This document shows, one piece after another, positions 34,279 to 44,094 of a stretch of 64,000 nucleotides of DNA (position 1 is its first letter; every line of letters begins with the position of its first letter). Both the position numbers and the translations under genes were made by a program. Source of the DNA: Risungbinella massiliensis (lineage in GTDB: Bacteria; Bacillota; Bacilli; Thermoactinomycetales; Thermoactinomycetaceae); contig NZ_LN812102.1 of the NCBI RefSeq assembly GCF_000942395.1, positions 419,003 through 483,002 of the forward strand, read 5' to 3'. The notes under the pieces were generated by a model, which saw only the letters and a program-made list of their open reading frames with translations, was not told the DNA's origin and did no database searches.

Positions 34279-35185
34279 GATCATATCCCATTGTTAATAT
34301 AGTGACATCTTGCGCTTCTCCAAGAGCTGGTACAAATCCTGCAAGAAGACCTGCGGTTCCCCTCTTAGATTGTGTAGAACCATCATGTACTTGAATGCAA
34401 CTTGGTGGCTTACAATTTGATTTTGACTGGGTTGCTACTTTCCTAACAGTAGCCGACGACACTACTTTAGGCTTGGTTTGAGATCGTTTAAAAGTATAGT
34501 ATTTCGTCTTTGCATTTCGCACTACTTTCTTTAGTGCTTTTTTCCCCTGTCCACCCATCTTATAGTAGCGCCCTGTATTTGCAACATAGGCTTTTACCGG
34601 ATCGCGATACATTCCTCCATTTTCCAACGGGATATGTCCATCCAGATCGGAGAAGCTGATTGGGTTACCACCAGTAAAGTTGTACAGGTTGTTGGTCATG
34701 GAATCCATGACGAGTCCTTTATTGGATACAGAATCATTGTACGAGTCTGGGGATAGGAACCCCCTACACTTGGGAAATAGCTTCGGAATCCAAGATCGTA
34801 CGATTGCGTTTGGGGATCCCACGATTTACCGCTGTAGCGATAGGAGTTATACATCTCTTGGTCTGGATTAGTCACAGTAAGCTTGTCCACACCAGTGAAT
34901 TGATCTGGATCATTTTCTCCATACGGCGTATATCCATAGGTACTACGAACAATGGAGAGTCTTTCACCCCATGGTGCATAGGTGTAGGACTTCGTGATTT
35001 GACCGGCTATTTCTTCGGAAACAACTTGCTCGGTCATTCCTAAATAGTTGAAGTTGGTCGTCTTTTCTTCTGTTGTGCCTACTTGGCTTTGGAATTTTGC
35101 TGATCAATGGCTTACCAACCACATCATATGTAAAGGTACTGGTTTTGCCCATTGCATTTGTAACTGCTAAAATTTGCCATATCAA
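34279..35185 (-). pseudogene. Rhs tail relic (orphan tip), internally deleted
   Basis: The minus strand repeats parts of the large Rhs gene. Three blocks are joined: one like 39.71-39.80 kb (LAVTNAMGKTSTFTYDVVGK), one like 37.55-37.69 kb (MTEQVVSEEIAGQITKSYTY), and one like 36.79-37.48 kb (RSTYGYTPYGENDPDQFTG through GTAGLLAGFVPALGEAQDVT). The last homology ends at GYDP, at 34279, where the toxin domain of the main gene would begin. IS3 lies 21 bases further on. Small frameshifts are present. It probably once carried a different C-terminal toxin. Confidence 0.88.
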
Positions 35186-35265
35186 TTATAGGAAACAAGT
35201 ACTTCTTTCCCGATATAAAGCCTATGGATACGATCATCTATTATCGAAACATGGTTGTAACATGT

Positions 35266-35299
35266 AAAAGAGTAGGAACAAAACAATCCCTACTCTTTT
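35266..35299. terminator. Terminator hairpin
   Basis: AAAAGAGTAGG / CCTACTCTTTT with T run on the plus strand and a shorter one on the minus strand. The plus strand just before it ends a short frame (YRKQVLLSRYKAYGYDHLLS) of unknown origin. Confidence 0.65.
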
Positions 35300-35508
35300 T
35301 AAGAAACTATTCTTTATTTGATTTAGGAAACTTGTAATACTTTCTATTTTGAAACATAGGTTTCACAGTCATGATTACACATAACTAACCAAGAAAAATC
35401 CAATGGTGAACTAACACAGATCCTCTTTTATCAATAAATGGGATAGATTTTTTCGGAAATTAGTTATTTCCCAGCCCTTCGTTTTAAGATAATACTTTCT
35501 TGCAACAA

Positions 35509-35790
35509 TTAAAGCGACTTCAACCCCTTATTTATTAATGGCTTAATTTCATCTTCAATCATCTCGATATCCCATGTTCCACCTTCAAAAAAATTCCACG
35601 CTCCTAATTTAGAGATATCACCTAATCTAAGTAAAAACGCTTCTTTAAAATACAATATAACAATCAATCTTGAGTCTTTGGTAAGTTGCAATACTCCAAT
35701 CAAGTAGCGTAACATTTCTTCAACAGATTTACCATTTCGTGCTAGTTGCCGTAAATGATCAATTATTTCTGCATCCAATTTCTCAATCAT
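35509..35790 (-). CDS. Small acidic protein, possible orphan immunity protein
   Basis: The 93-residue protein begins MIEKLDAEIIDHLRQLARNG and has a core of alpha/beta type (LIVILYFKEAFLLRLGDISK, GAWNFFEGGTWDIEMIEDEI). A weak GGAATG is the only ribosome-like site. It lies between the Rhs tail relic and the main rhs-immunity pair, on the same strand, where displaced immunity genes are normally kept. The assignment is from position only; the family is not recognised. Confidence 0.55.
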   Translation of the reverse strand: MIEKLDAEIIDHLRQLARNGKSVEEMLRYLIGVLQLTKDSRLIVILYFKEAFLLRLGDISKLGAWNFFEGGTWDIEMIEDEIKPLINKGLKSL

Positions 35791-35879
35791 ACTTTATCAT
35801 TCCAATCTTTATTTTAGAGGAAATTGTTAACACCTTCTTATTTTATAAAAATAATAGGTGTATTTTAGTATAGTTACCT

Positions 35880-35945
35880 ACACTATATCTGCTTGACTAC
35901 CACTCGTTTGGAGACCATCTCTACGATTTGTTTTAGTCTGAGTAA
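35880..35945 (-). repeat. Short Rhs-derived relic
   Basis: The bases around 35882-35942 (TATCTGCTTGACTACCACTC and onward) match the main rhs gene at about 38588-38648 with few changes and a small deletion. It is a second decayed Rhs fragment in the cassette region. Confidence 0.75.
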
Positions 35946-35950
35946 AAAGA

Positions 35951-35981
35951 AACCTTGAAAGGCAAATAGCCAATCAAGGTT
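35951..35981 (-). terminator. Terminator of the rhs-immunity unit
   Basis: Minus-strand ACCTTGA / TCAAGGTT stem followed by TTCTTTTT, directly after the immunity gene's stop codon. Confidence 0.75.
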
Positions 35982-35988
35982 TTTGTAA

Positions 35989-36342
35989 TTATACTGTGTC
36001 AACAGCAATGGTATTGCATACAACTTCTACATGTAAGGGCGACATTAAAATTTTACATTTTAATAAGTCCTGCCCATCTATCTGAATCTCACTAACTTCA
36101 ACATCTTGAATAAAATAAGGAATTTGGGCTTTAGTTAACTCTTTTAGAGGTTTCATTCTATCATCAGCACTTGTGACGAATGAGAATTTTGAACAACCAG
36201 TAAAAGATAGCTTTACATTGTAATCTGTATCTTCAAATACAATTGTTATTTCGTCTCCAAAAAAATTGGAGTCCAATTGCAGTACTCGTGCATCCCAATA
36301 ATGCATATCTTCAATTTCCCTTTGAATCTGCTGTGCTTTCAA
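35989..36342 (-). CDS. Probable immunity protein for the Rhs toxin
   Basis: The 117-residue protein starts with TTG at 36342; GAGGTAATTAA gives a suitable ribosome site. The gene begins nine bases after the toxin stop codon and ends at a terminator, so it is co-transcribed. The protein is mainly beta-strand (LQLDSNFFGDEITIVFEDTD, YNVKLSFTGCSKFSFV) and acidic. I cannot assign an Imm family with certainty. In polymorphic toxin loci the gene immediately after the toxin is nearly always its cognate immunity gene. Confidence 0.75.
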   Translation of the reverse strand: MKAQQIQREIEDMHYWDARVLQLDSNFFGDEITIVFEDTDYNVKLSFTGCSKFSFVTSADDRMKPLKELTKAQIPYFIQDVEVSEIQIDGQDLLKCKILMSPLHVEVVCNTIAVDTV

Positions 36343-36351
36343 TTAATTACC

Positions 36352-39300
36352 TCACTTCTTATACGGAATATGAGCATCCGCACTTTTTCTATCAACAATG
36401 TTCAGATTTACATCTAGTGGATTACCTTTTTGATCATATAAATGAACATGGTCATACTTTGTAACTTTGTCAGGAGGATCAATTCTCATTCGAATGTTTC
36501 CAATATCATCTCTAATATGAACAAAACCATTGTTTTCAGTGTATTTCCAGTTACTTGGTAAGCCATCGAAGATTTCTTGTTTAGACATGTTGGGAATATT
36601 GTCAGCATTAATTTTTCCTGCAAAACGGTTTGAAAAGGCTTGCAGATTCATTCTTAAAGATCCGCTACTTCTTTGAACAGTAGATCTACTAGTACTTTTA
36701 AGCCCATCAGCAATGATTTTTACAGATGTCGCACCAACAACTGGTACAAAAACGAATAATCCCCAAGCTCTAGACATTTTTTTATTAGAAATAGGATCGT
36801 ATCCCAATGTTAATATAGTCGCATCTTGGGCTTCTCCAAGAACTGGTATAAATCCTGTAACGATACCTGCGGTTCCCTTCTTAGATTGTGTAGAACCATC
36901 ATGTACTTGAATACAGCTTGGTGGCTTACAATTCGATTTTGACTGGGTTGCTACTTTCCTAACGGAAGCCGAAGACCTTACTTTAGGCTTGGTTTGAGAT
37001 CGTTTAAAAGAGTAGTATGTCTTCTGTGCGTTCTTTACTACCTTCTTCGGAGCCTTCTTACCTACCTTCCCACCCATTCGGTAATAGCGCCCTGTATTTG
37101 CAACATAGGCTTTTACCGGATCGTGATACATACCTCCATTTTCCAGCGGAATATGTCCATCCAGATCAGAGAAGCTGATTGGGTTACCACCAGTAAAGTT
37201 GTACAGATTATTGGTCATGGAATCCATAACGAGTCCTTTATTGGATACGGAATCGTTATACGAGTCTGGGGATAGGAATCTCCCTACACTTGGGAAATAG
37301 CTTCTAAAGCCCAAATCGTACGATTGCGTTTGGGGATCCCATGATTTACCGCTGTAGCGATAGGAGTTATACATCTCTTGGTCTGGATTGGTCGCAGTAA
37401 GCTTGTCCACACCAGTAAATTGATCTGGATCATTTTCTCCATATGGCGTATATCCATAGGTACTACGAACATTTCCGTTTTCGTCCGTGAGCATCTCTAC
37501 ATCTACATCGGTGTTGTACTGGTAGTACGAGACTTCTCCGCTGTCTTGTTTCAACATGGAGAGTCTTTCACCCCATGGTGCATAGGTGTAGGACTTGGTG
37601 ATTTGACCCGCTATCTCTTCAGAAACAACTTGTTCGGTCATTCCTAGATAGTGGAAGTTAGTGGTTTTTTCTTCGGTTGTGCCTACTTGCTGCGTTTTGC
37701 TTATGGTACGATCCATTGGATCATACGTATAGTTCGTTTTGACTTTGCTTCCATCGTCTTTTGTCTTCTCATATGCTATCGTGCGATCAAACGGGTCGTA
37801 GGTGAAATCTTCTACTACTTGGCGGTTTGCCGTTACCTGATCTACTCGTCCCATTGGATCATAGCGATACGTCGATGTTTTTCCATCTGCGGTTTGGGAG
37901 ATAAGGCGATTTTTATCGTATTGGAAGCTGATCTGTTTGCCGTTTTGTATTTTTTGGACGATGTTGCTGTTGGCATCCAATACATAGCTTTCACTTGCAG
38001 TTTTTGTTCCGGTCTTTTGGTAACCTACTAGACGATTTTTCGAATCGTATTGATAGTTGTATACACTTGATATTGCTTGATTTTCTGCATCCAATCCTGT
38101 GTAAGTGTCTTTGGTTAGAGCACCATTGAGATCATATTCCAACACATGTTTCTGGATGGAGGTGCCATCTGCTTTTTTCGTTTCTAGTTGCTGAAGTTTT
38201 CCATCTGCATAATAGGTGTAGTTGGTTTTATTTCCATTTGGTTTGGTGATCTGATTCGTCTGACCGTTTACGGTATACGTATACGAATGGACTTGCGGTG
38301 TTGGATCGGTCGCATTCTTTTTGTGCGTCATCGTATTTACTTGATCCAGACCGTTATAGCTAAGGTCCACTATTCCCTGAGAGTATACTTGTTGTAAAGG
38401 ATTGCCATGAATATCGTAAGTATATTTGGTCGTTTGCTTGATTTGTCCACTCACCAGTTGGTCTAGCTGAGCTACTTGGTTTAACGGAGTATACGTTGTC
38501 TGGTACGTATCGAAAATCGCTCCGGTACTGGTATCTTTCGTTTCGATGAGGTTCCCGTTCGGATCGTAGCGATACGAGAATTCTTTTTTCACACTATCTG
38601 CTTGACTGCCACTCGCTTGAAGACCATCGTCTACCATTTGTTTTAGTCTTCCGTTAAGATAGAACGCCCAGCTCATCTTGCGTTGGACAGAACCATCTGA
38701 TCCTGTAATAATCCGCTGTGTCTGAGCTCCCTCTTCGTTGTACTGATATTCCGTTTTGATATTCCATGGATCCGTACTACTCTTTATCCAGCCATTATCA
38801 TAATAGCTAAAGGTCGTTACGAGTCTGTCGGTTTGACCTTCGGATGGTGGCGTGCTAACCGAAATCTGATTGCCTACAGCGTCGTACTCATAGATCATCT
38901 TATGTTGGATGCGATCACGAGGATCAGTACTGTTTGGATCAACTGAATAAATAATCTCTTTTACTCGCCCTAGTTTGTCGTATACTGTCTTCTCTGTAAA
39001 ATCATCTACGGTTAAGGTGGCGACACCTTTTGGTGATTCTACTCCTATGACATTCCCCATATTGTCATGTTGATAGCGAGTTTTTAGTAGGACACCTGCT
39101 TGACGTTCATAGCTTTCGTCTGTTAGAAAACTACGATTGTCGTAGGTCTTTGTAACAATATGTCCTTCTTTGTCTTTCGTTTGAATTACATTCCCGTCAG
39201 CATCATAACTGTTCTCTACTGCTTTTCCATCGGTATCAATTACTTTGATGACTCGATGATTTTTGTCGTATACAGTGGTTTGTACATAATCATTTGGGTT

Positions 39301-42300
39301 GTCTGGAGTGAGATTTCCTTTAGGCGAAGTCACTTTTACTTGGTTGCCTACGTCGTCATACTCATAGGTGATCGCATCGCCTTGACTATTGGTTACTTTA
39401 CTTAATCTATTTAACTTATCGTATTCATATTTTGTCGTGTAATCATCTGGATCCGTTGTGAGATTCCCTTTTGGTTCGGTTTCTTGAATCAAGTTCCCTA
39501 GTACATCATACTGATAGGTCCACTTAATCTCAGGATCTGTTGTATTATCTTTTGGTAAGATTTTTTCGATAAGCTGATCATTTTTATCATATTTAAAGTA
39601 TGTTTTTGCTCCAGTTGGACTTGTACTTTCCAGAACGTTGTCGTTCCCATCATATACAGGGGCTGGAGTTACAATATATTCATTCTGCGCAGCATCTTTA
39701 GGAGTTTTGCTTGTCAACGGTCTACCAAATACGTCATACGTAAAGGTACTTACTTTACCTAATCCATTGGTAACAGTTAAAATTTGCCCATATTGATTGT
39801 AGGTAATTTTAGTTACATTCCCTAGTGCATCTTTTATAACTTTTGGCTGTCCGGTCGAATGATAACCATAATCTGGAGCATTTGGATCTCCGTAGGTAGT
39901 CACATTGCCATTTTTATCTGTCGAGGTGTGGATAAGACCTGTTGTTCCATGATAAGTAATTGTATTTTTGTTATTAGCAGCATCTTGTTCTGTAAGGACA
40001 TTTCCTCTCGTATCGTATGTGTACGTAATAGAGCGCTCTTCCGGAGTCGTCTTCTTGATTAATTCGGACACATAATTATTTAACGAATATTGATACTCAT
40101 ACTTCATCGATTTGCGTTGTGACACATCTGCGATCGCGTTGTTCTCAGCATCTGTAACAGTCAAAATGTTCCCTATGGAATCATAAGTCCAAGTGGTTAC
40201 TGCACCATTGGCTTCTTCCTGGCGAATCAGGTTGTAATCACTATCATATTGGAACTTGGTAGTTTCGTTATTTGCATTTGTAATGGATAATGGGTTTCCG
40301 TTGTCGTCCATTACATATTTTGTTTGATTTCCTTTAGCATCAGTAGCAATTTTCTCATTTTTACTGATGTTTGTATAAGTAATTGTCTCATCTTTTCGGT
40401 TTGTTACTTTTTGTACTTTCTTTTTATCTACTCCATCTACGTAGTACTCATATGTCGTCAGATTCCCATTTGGATCTTTGATCACTGTCAGGATATTATC
40501 TAACAAGAGGTGATACGTAAATTCATATGTTTTCGCTTCTGTGTGTCCGAAACCATCTACGAACTTAACTAATTTTCCAGTTGGATCATAAGTAAATTTT
40601 ACGATTCTACCAGATGCATCTGTAATCTGATCTACTTTGTTAGTTGATGTGTAATCAATCGTTAAGGTCTTTCTTCCGTCTTTGTCTTCAATATATTTGA
40701 GCAGTTTCTGTGGTTGATTATTGATTGTTTTTTCTTCGTATATATACTTCAAAAAGTTACCGTTATTATCTTTTACCTCTCGAATATACCCCTTTTTATC
40801 AAATACGTATTGGGTACGCTCTGGGTCGGTAATAACCCATTTCCGATACTCGTCAGTTCCACTGATGTACTCTAGGTGCATATTGGTACCTGGTCCATCT
40901 ACAAACTGTTTTTTAATTGAGTCATATACGAATTTGTGTGTCGTACCATCATCATCGATTAAAAATACTTCCCCTGATACGATCTGGTCACTGCTATTTA
41001 CTTTAGCAGTATTTTGGGAAGGAGAACCAATACGCATCAGACTAGATGCATTTAAGGACCACCCTATACCCAAACTTGAATCCGTTGTATCTAAACTGTT
41101 GTACGTGATATCTACAGCAGTCTTAAATCCATGGGATGGGTTATCAAAGACATCGTAAGTAAAAGTAGCATTTCCTCGAAATAGGTTAACACTAGAAGCA
41201 CTACCTGTTCCGGTATCCGAATCGATAGTCGTGTTATGTCCATCGATTCCGAGATCTCGACTTCCAGAAGACTCCACTCTAATGTACTGATTCAAAGTAG
41301 GTACCGGATCTGTACTTTTGGAGAGCCATGTTCCAGATTGATTGAGATCCCAACGTAAGATAAGGCCTTCTCGTAATACCTGAGAAGCAAGGTCAGGTGC
41401 CTTTACTTGTGCCTTAATGGTGATGGTTTGCCCTGGTGCAACATCTACCGGAGTCGAAGCAGGGGTTCCGGTACTATCTATTGGCTTTAATTCCGTCATG
41501 ATTTGATTAGCGGAATCTAATGCAATATCGGTGCCATCTGGATTAGACCAGTGATAGGAAAGTTTATCGGTTGCTCCTACCCATGTTTTATTAGTGGCAT
41601 TCGTGAGTGTTATCTCGGCTTCATATGTCTGTCCACTACTCATCGTGGAAACAGTTTTTGGTGCATAATATGAATTCGCAGCAGACTTATCAATATATAA
41701 GACACTTAGTTTCGGTCTTAGCTGAGGTGCAGATGTCAAATCACTGTTGGTATATATGACACGCTCGCCTTGTGTGGTACTTGCTTCATCACGATGTTTG
41801 ACCATCAACCCAAAGTTAGTTGCTCCGTTGATCCAAGACTGTACTGCGCTAGTCACATTCCAAGTCTGCCATTTCGGGTCATTAGTAATGTTGGTAACGG
41901 AACTTAATACGGTACTATTAAAACTGGTTGCATGGGAACCCCATGTTACGGTGGTATCCGTAAAGGCTTTAGTAAGAGTGTGTGTAGTGTAAGTAGAAGC
42001 GGTTCCAGCTGATCGAGACATATACCATGCCCATAAATCTAACTTCGCATCTACTACTTTTGCATTAGCTGGAATGGACGTAGTATCAAAGCGGAAAAGC
42101 GCTCTACTTTTCCCATATGTACCACTATTATTTCCCGTCATAACCCAAGGTTCGCCATCTAGCATGTCTAGATTCGTAGTAGGTTTGGAACTTGAGATGG
42201 TAGCATCTTCACCATTTTGGAGGATCTGCAACGTGTAACCAGATTTCGGCAACCGGGTTAATTGCGTTCGAGATGGGATCACTTTTCCATCTGTTGTTTT

Positions 42301-42312
42301 TACCGCAACCAT
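36352..42312 (-). CDS. Rhs/WapA-like polymorphic toxin
   Basis: A 1986-residue cell-surface or secreted contact toxin. Residues 20-210 are a DNRLRE-type beta domain (RALFRFDTTSIPANAKVVDA). Residues 210-340 form an Ig-like NEW1/CARDB-type domain, and 390-1690 hold dozens of YD/RHS repeats (GNLTTYEYY, YDxxGNV units). The Rhs core ends at YNFTGGNPISFSDLDGHIPL near 1720. The last 140 residues, after GYDPISNKK, are the variable toxin tip. It resembles polymorphic toxin type 24 proteins (MRIDPPDKVTKYDHVHLYDQ, KGNPLDVNLNIVDRKSADAH). No signal peptide or ribosome site precedes the ATG, and the 5' end abuts an unrelated fragment. The N-terminus is therefore probably truncated. Confidence 0.85.
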   Translation of the reverse strand: MVAVKTTDGKVIPSRTQLTRLPKSGYTLQILQNGEDATISSSKPTTNLDMLDGEPWVMTGNNSGTYGKSRALFRFDTTSIPANAKVVDAKLDLWAWYMSRSAGTASTYTTHTLTKAFTDTTVTWGSHATSFNSTVLSSVTNITNDPKWQTWNVTSAVQSWINGATNFGLMVKHRDEASTTQGERVIYTNSDLTSAPQLRPKLSVLYIDKSAANSYYAPKTVSTMSSGQTYEAEITLTNATNKTWVGATDKLSYHWSNPDGTDIALDSANQIMTELKPIDSTGTPASTPVDVAPGQTITIKAQVKAPDLASQVLREGLILRWDLNQSGTWLSKSTDPVPTLNQYIRVESSGSRDLGIDGHNTTIDSDTGTGSASSVNLFRGNATFTYDVFDNPSHGFKTAVDITYNSLDTTDSSLGIGWSLNASSLMRIGSPSQNTAKVNSSDQIVSGEVFLIDDDGTTHKFVYDSIKKQFVDGPGTNMHLEYISGTDEYRKWVITDPERTQYVFDKKGYIREVKDNNGNFLKYIYEEKTINNQPQKLLKYIEDKDGRKTLTIDYTSTNKVDQITDASGRIVKFTYDPTGKLVKFVDGFGHTEAKTYEFTYHLLLDNILTVIKDPNGNLTTYEYYVDGVDKKKVQKVTNRKDETITYTNISKNEKIATDAKGNQTKYVMDDNGNPLSITNANNETTKFQYDSDYNLIRQEEANGAVTTWTYDSIGNILTVTDAENNAIADVSQRKSMKYEYQYSLNNYVSELIKKTTPEERSITYTYDTRGNVLTEQDAANNKNTITYHGTTGLIHTSTDKNGNVTTYGDPNAPDYGYHSTGQPKVIKDALGNVTKITYNQYGQILTVTNGLGKVSTFTYDVFGRPLTSKTPKDAAQNEYIVTPAPVYDGNDNVLESTSPTGAKTYFKYDKNDQLIEKILPKDNTTDPEIKWTYQYDVLGNLIQETEPKGNLTTDPDDYTTKYEYDKLNRLSKVTNSQGDAITYEYDDVGNQVKVTSPKGNLTPDNPNDYVQTTVYDKNHRVIKVIDTDGKAVENSYDADGNVIQTKDKEGHIVTKTYDNRSFLTDESYERQAGVLLKTRYQHDNMGNVIGVESPKGVATLTVDDFTEKTVYDKLGRVKEIIYSVDPNSTDPRDRIQHKMIYEYDAVGNQISVSTPPSEGQTDRLVTTFSYYDNGWIKSSTDPWNIKTEYQYNEEGAQTQRIITGSDGSVQRKMSWAFYLNGRLKQMVDDGLQASGSQADSVKKEFSYRYDPNGNLIETKDTSTGAIFDTYQTTYTPLNQVAQLDQLVSGQIKQTTKYTYDIHGNPLQQVYSQGIVDLSYNGLDQVNTMTHKKNATDPTPQVHSYTYTVNGQTNQITKPNGNKTNYTYYADGKLQQLETKKADGTSIQKHVLEYDLNGALTKDTYTGLDAENQAISSVYNYQYDSKNRLVGYQKTGTKTASESYVLDANSNIVQKIQNGKQISFQYDKNRLISQTADGKTSTYRYDPMGRVDQVTANRQVVEDFTYDPFDRTIAYEKTKDDGSKVKTNYTYDPMDRTISKTQQVGTTEEKTTNFHYLGMTEQVVSEEIAGQITKSYTYAPWGERLSMLKQDSGEVSYYQYNTDVDVEMLTDENGNVRSTYGYTPYGENDPDQFTGVDKLTATNPDQEMYNSYRYSGKSWDPQTQSYDLGFRSYFPSVGRFLSPDSYNDSVSNKGLVMDSMTNNLYNFTGGNPISFSDLDGHIPLENGGMYHDPVKAYVANTGRYYRMGGKVGKKAPKKVVKNAQKTYYSFKRSQTKPKVRSSASVRKVATQSKSNCKPPSCIQVHDGSTQSKKGTAGIVTGFIPVLGEAQDATILTLGYDPISNKKMSRAWGLFVFVPVVGATSVKIIADGLKSTSRSTVQRSSGSLRMNLQAFSNRFAGKINADNIPNMSKQEIFDGLPSNWKYTENNGFVHIRDDIGNIRMRIDPPDKVTKYDHVHLYDQKGNPLDVNLNIVDRKSADAHIPYKK

Positions 42313-42315
42313 GTA

Positions 42316-42741
42316 AAAATAGGCTTGCCCAACTACGATGGAAGCGAGCTAGTATTTTCATCCGATGAAATTGGGCGTTATCACTTGTACTTGATGAATG
42401 CAGACGGAACCAACAAGAGACAAGTAACAGGAGATCCTAGTAACGAAACCTCTGAATATGGTGCTTCGTATTCTCCAGATGGAAAAACAATTGCCTACAG
42501 TCGATCTTCTGATGTTTATACCATGAATCCTGATGGAACAAATCAAATAAACCGGACAAGTCATATTTCAGATCATGTCGTCTTTTCCATTTGGTCTCCA
42601 AATAGCAAGAAAATTATGTTTCATAATGGGTTAAGTACTGGTACTCCAAACAAAATGTATATCATGAATGTTGATGGATCGAACCTACAAATATTTGACA
42701 ATGGCAAGCTAATGAACAATCCTATTGCTTGGATTCGATAA
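42316..42741 (+). pseudogene. TolB-like beta-propeller fragment (PD40 repeats)
   Basis: The frame reads YDGSELVFSSDEIGRYHLYL, MNADGTNKRQVTGDPS, YGASYSPDGKTIAYSRSSD and WSPNSKKIMFHN. These are three consecutive propeller blades of the TolB/WD40-like PD40 kind. The frame simply runs in from the 5' side through the antisense of rhs, with no own start. The N-terminal part and signal peptide are lost at the junction near 42315. Confidence 0.8.
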
Positions 42742-42840
42742 TTTGAACACAATCTATATCACTTCCAGGATTCTCAATTAAACTTTTGCGACCCACATAT
42801 AGATACTATAGAAACTCACTATTATTATCTTGTCTCAAAA

Positions 42841-42880
42841 CAAAAAGGCAGCGGTCTATAAATATACCGCTGCCTTTTTG
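42841..42880. terminator. Bidirectional terminator
   Basis: A 15-bp perfect stem, CAAAAAGGCAGCGGT and its complement around a 10-base loop, with T5 on both strands. Confidence 0.92.
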
Positions 42881-43035
42881 TTTGAATTTGTAACTCCATA
42901 AAGTAGATAAGAGTTATATTCAAGTAACTAATTTATTTTTAGTTAGTATATATTAATTATAATGATATTAAAAAACTACTTTCACGAAATAAGTTGAGTT
43001 AAAATGAAGTAATATTCTAAAAAAGGAGGAGTTAC

Positions 43036-44094
43036 ATGGATAAAGAAATATGGACGTGGATACTCCATCACATTCCAGATGAACAACTAGTCCACATCTC
43101 GAAAAAACTAAAAATCAAAATTCCAGGGTTTAGAGAAAGTAATTATCAAAAAAATATGGCTTTAATTAAAGACAGATTGATTCAACAAGCAACCACAACG
43201 AAGAATATACTAAAAATAAAGGGTGAAATAAATCAATGGTGTAACGAACAGGACCAATGGCTTATATACAGGAACAAAAAGATCGATTTTCTATATGAAT
43301 ATGTTTCAATAGAAAAATCGAAAACAGTAGCTGTTCTAGCTTCTTTACTTTCCAGCTCCTATCATGATCAATACCTTGCAGGAGTTGCACTGTATGATCA
43401 GTTAAAACAATCGAACATGTTACCTGAACTAGGACAAGCATTCCTCTCTTTTGAAAACACCGAGGATAAGATCAAAATGTTAGAAGAAAAGATTAGCAAA
43501 TACGTATCTAGTTTAGAAGAAAAGACTCAGACACTAGAAAGCAAAGAAAAGAGAATCCACTCCTTAACAGAGCTTCAGAAAAGTCAAAAGCAGTCCTTAG
43601 AAAAGCTGCAACAAGAACTTGATGATGTTAAGCAAATGTTAGATGTGACGATGAAAGCATCATCCCAGAAAGATACGATCATCGACGACAAGCAGAGTGT
43701 AATAAGTACGCTCGAAGAAGAAAACAGCAAGCTAAAGGATCAATTAGAACTGGCCAAAGCGACTCTCCTTTCTTACAAAGAAGCAGCATCCTCTTTGTCT
43801 CCTCCTTTACCAAACCAAAACCAAGAAAAAAAATCCATTCTTTTAATCGGAAATAGGCCAAGAAAAGTAATAGACAAGTTACAATCACATGGATTTAGCG
43901 TTACGATATGTAATGACTTATCCAGTATCAAAACAAATTGTGATTGTGATTATATCTGGCTGATAGAATATCAAGTATCCTTTAAATTAAAGCGTGATAT
44001 TCAAAAGATTCTTGGTTTCGAAAAAATGATTTGCATTCAAGATCACAATGAATTAGTTAAATTAACCGACGAACTATTAGAGAGGAAAATCTAA
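43036..44094 (+). CDS. Coiled-coil protein of McrBC-like operon, possible sensor
   Basis: 352 residues in three parts. Residues 1-135 are helical (MDKEIWTWILHHIPDEQLVH, LRDRLIQQ-type segments). Residues 140-255 are a long coiled coil (LEEKISKYVSSLEEKTQTLE, QKQSLEKLQQELDDVKQML). A proline-rich linker leads to an 80-residue alpha/beta domain (KSILLIGNRPRKVIDKLQSH GFSVTICNDLSSIK) that resembles a small Rossmann or DUF2325-like fold. The ATG follows AAGGAGG. The next gene starts on the base after this stop codon. The layout suggests a target-recognition or regulatory subunit for the AAA+/nuclease pair behind it. No family assigned. Confidence 0.8.
   Translation: MDKEIWTWILHHIPDEQLVHISKKLKIKIPGFRESNYQKNMALIKDRLIQQATTTKNILKIKGEINQWCNEQDQWLIYRNKKIDFLYEYVSIEKSKTVAVLASLLSSSYHDQYLAGVALYDQLKQSNMLPELGQAFLSFENTEDKIKMLEEKISKYVSSLEEKTQTLESKEKRIHSLTELQKSQKQSLEKLQQELDDVKQMLDVTMKASSQKDTIIDDKQSVISTLEEENSKLKDQLELAKATLLSYKEAASSLSPPLPNQNQEKKSILLIGNRPRKVIDKLQSHGFSVTICNDLSSIKTNCDCDYIWLIEYQVSFKLKRDIQKILGFEKMICIQDHNELVKLTDELLERKI

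Noticed and set aside
36713..41992. Many plus-strand open frames of 60-145 codons antisense to the Rhs gene
   Set aside because: They are mirror images of the YD-repeat code; none has a ribosome site or a recognisable domain.
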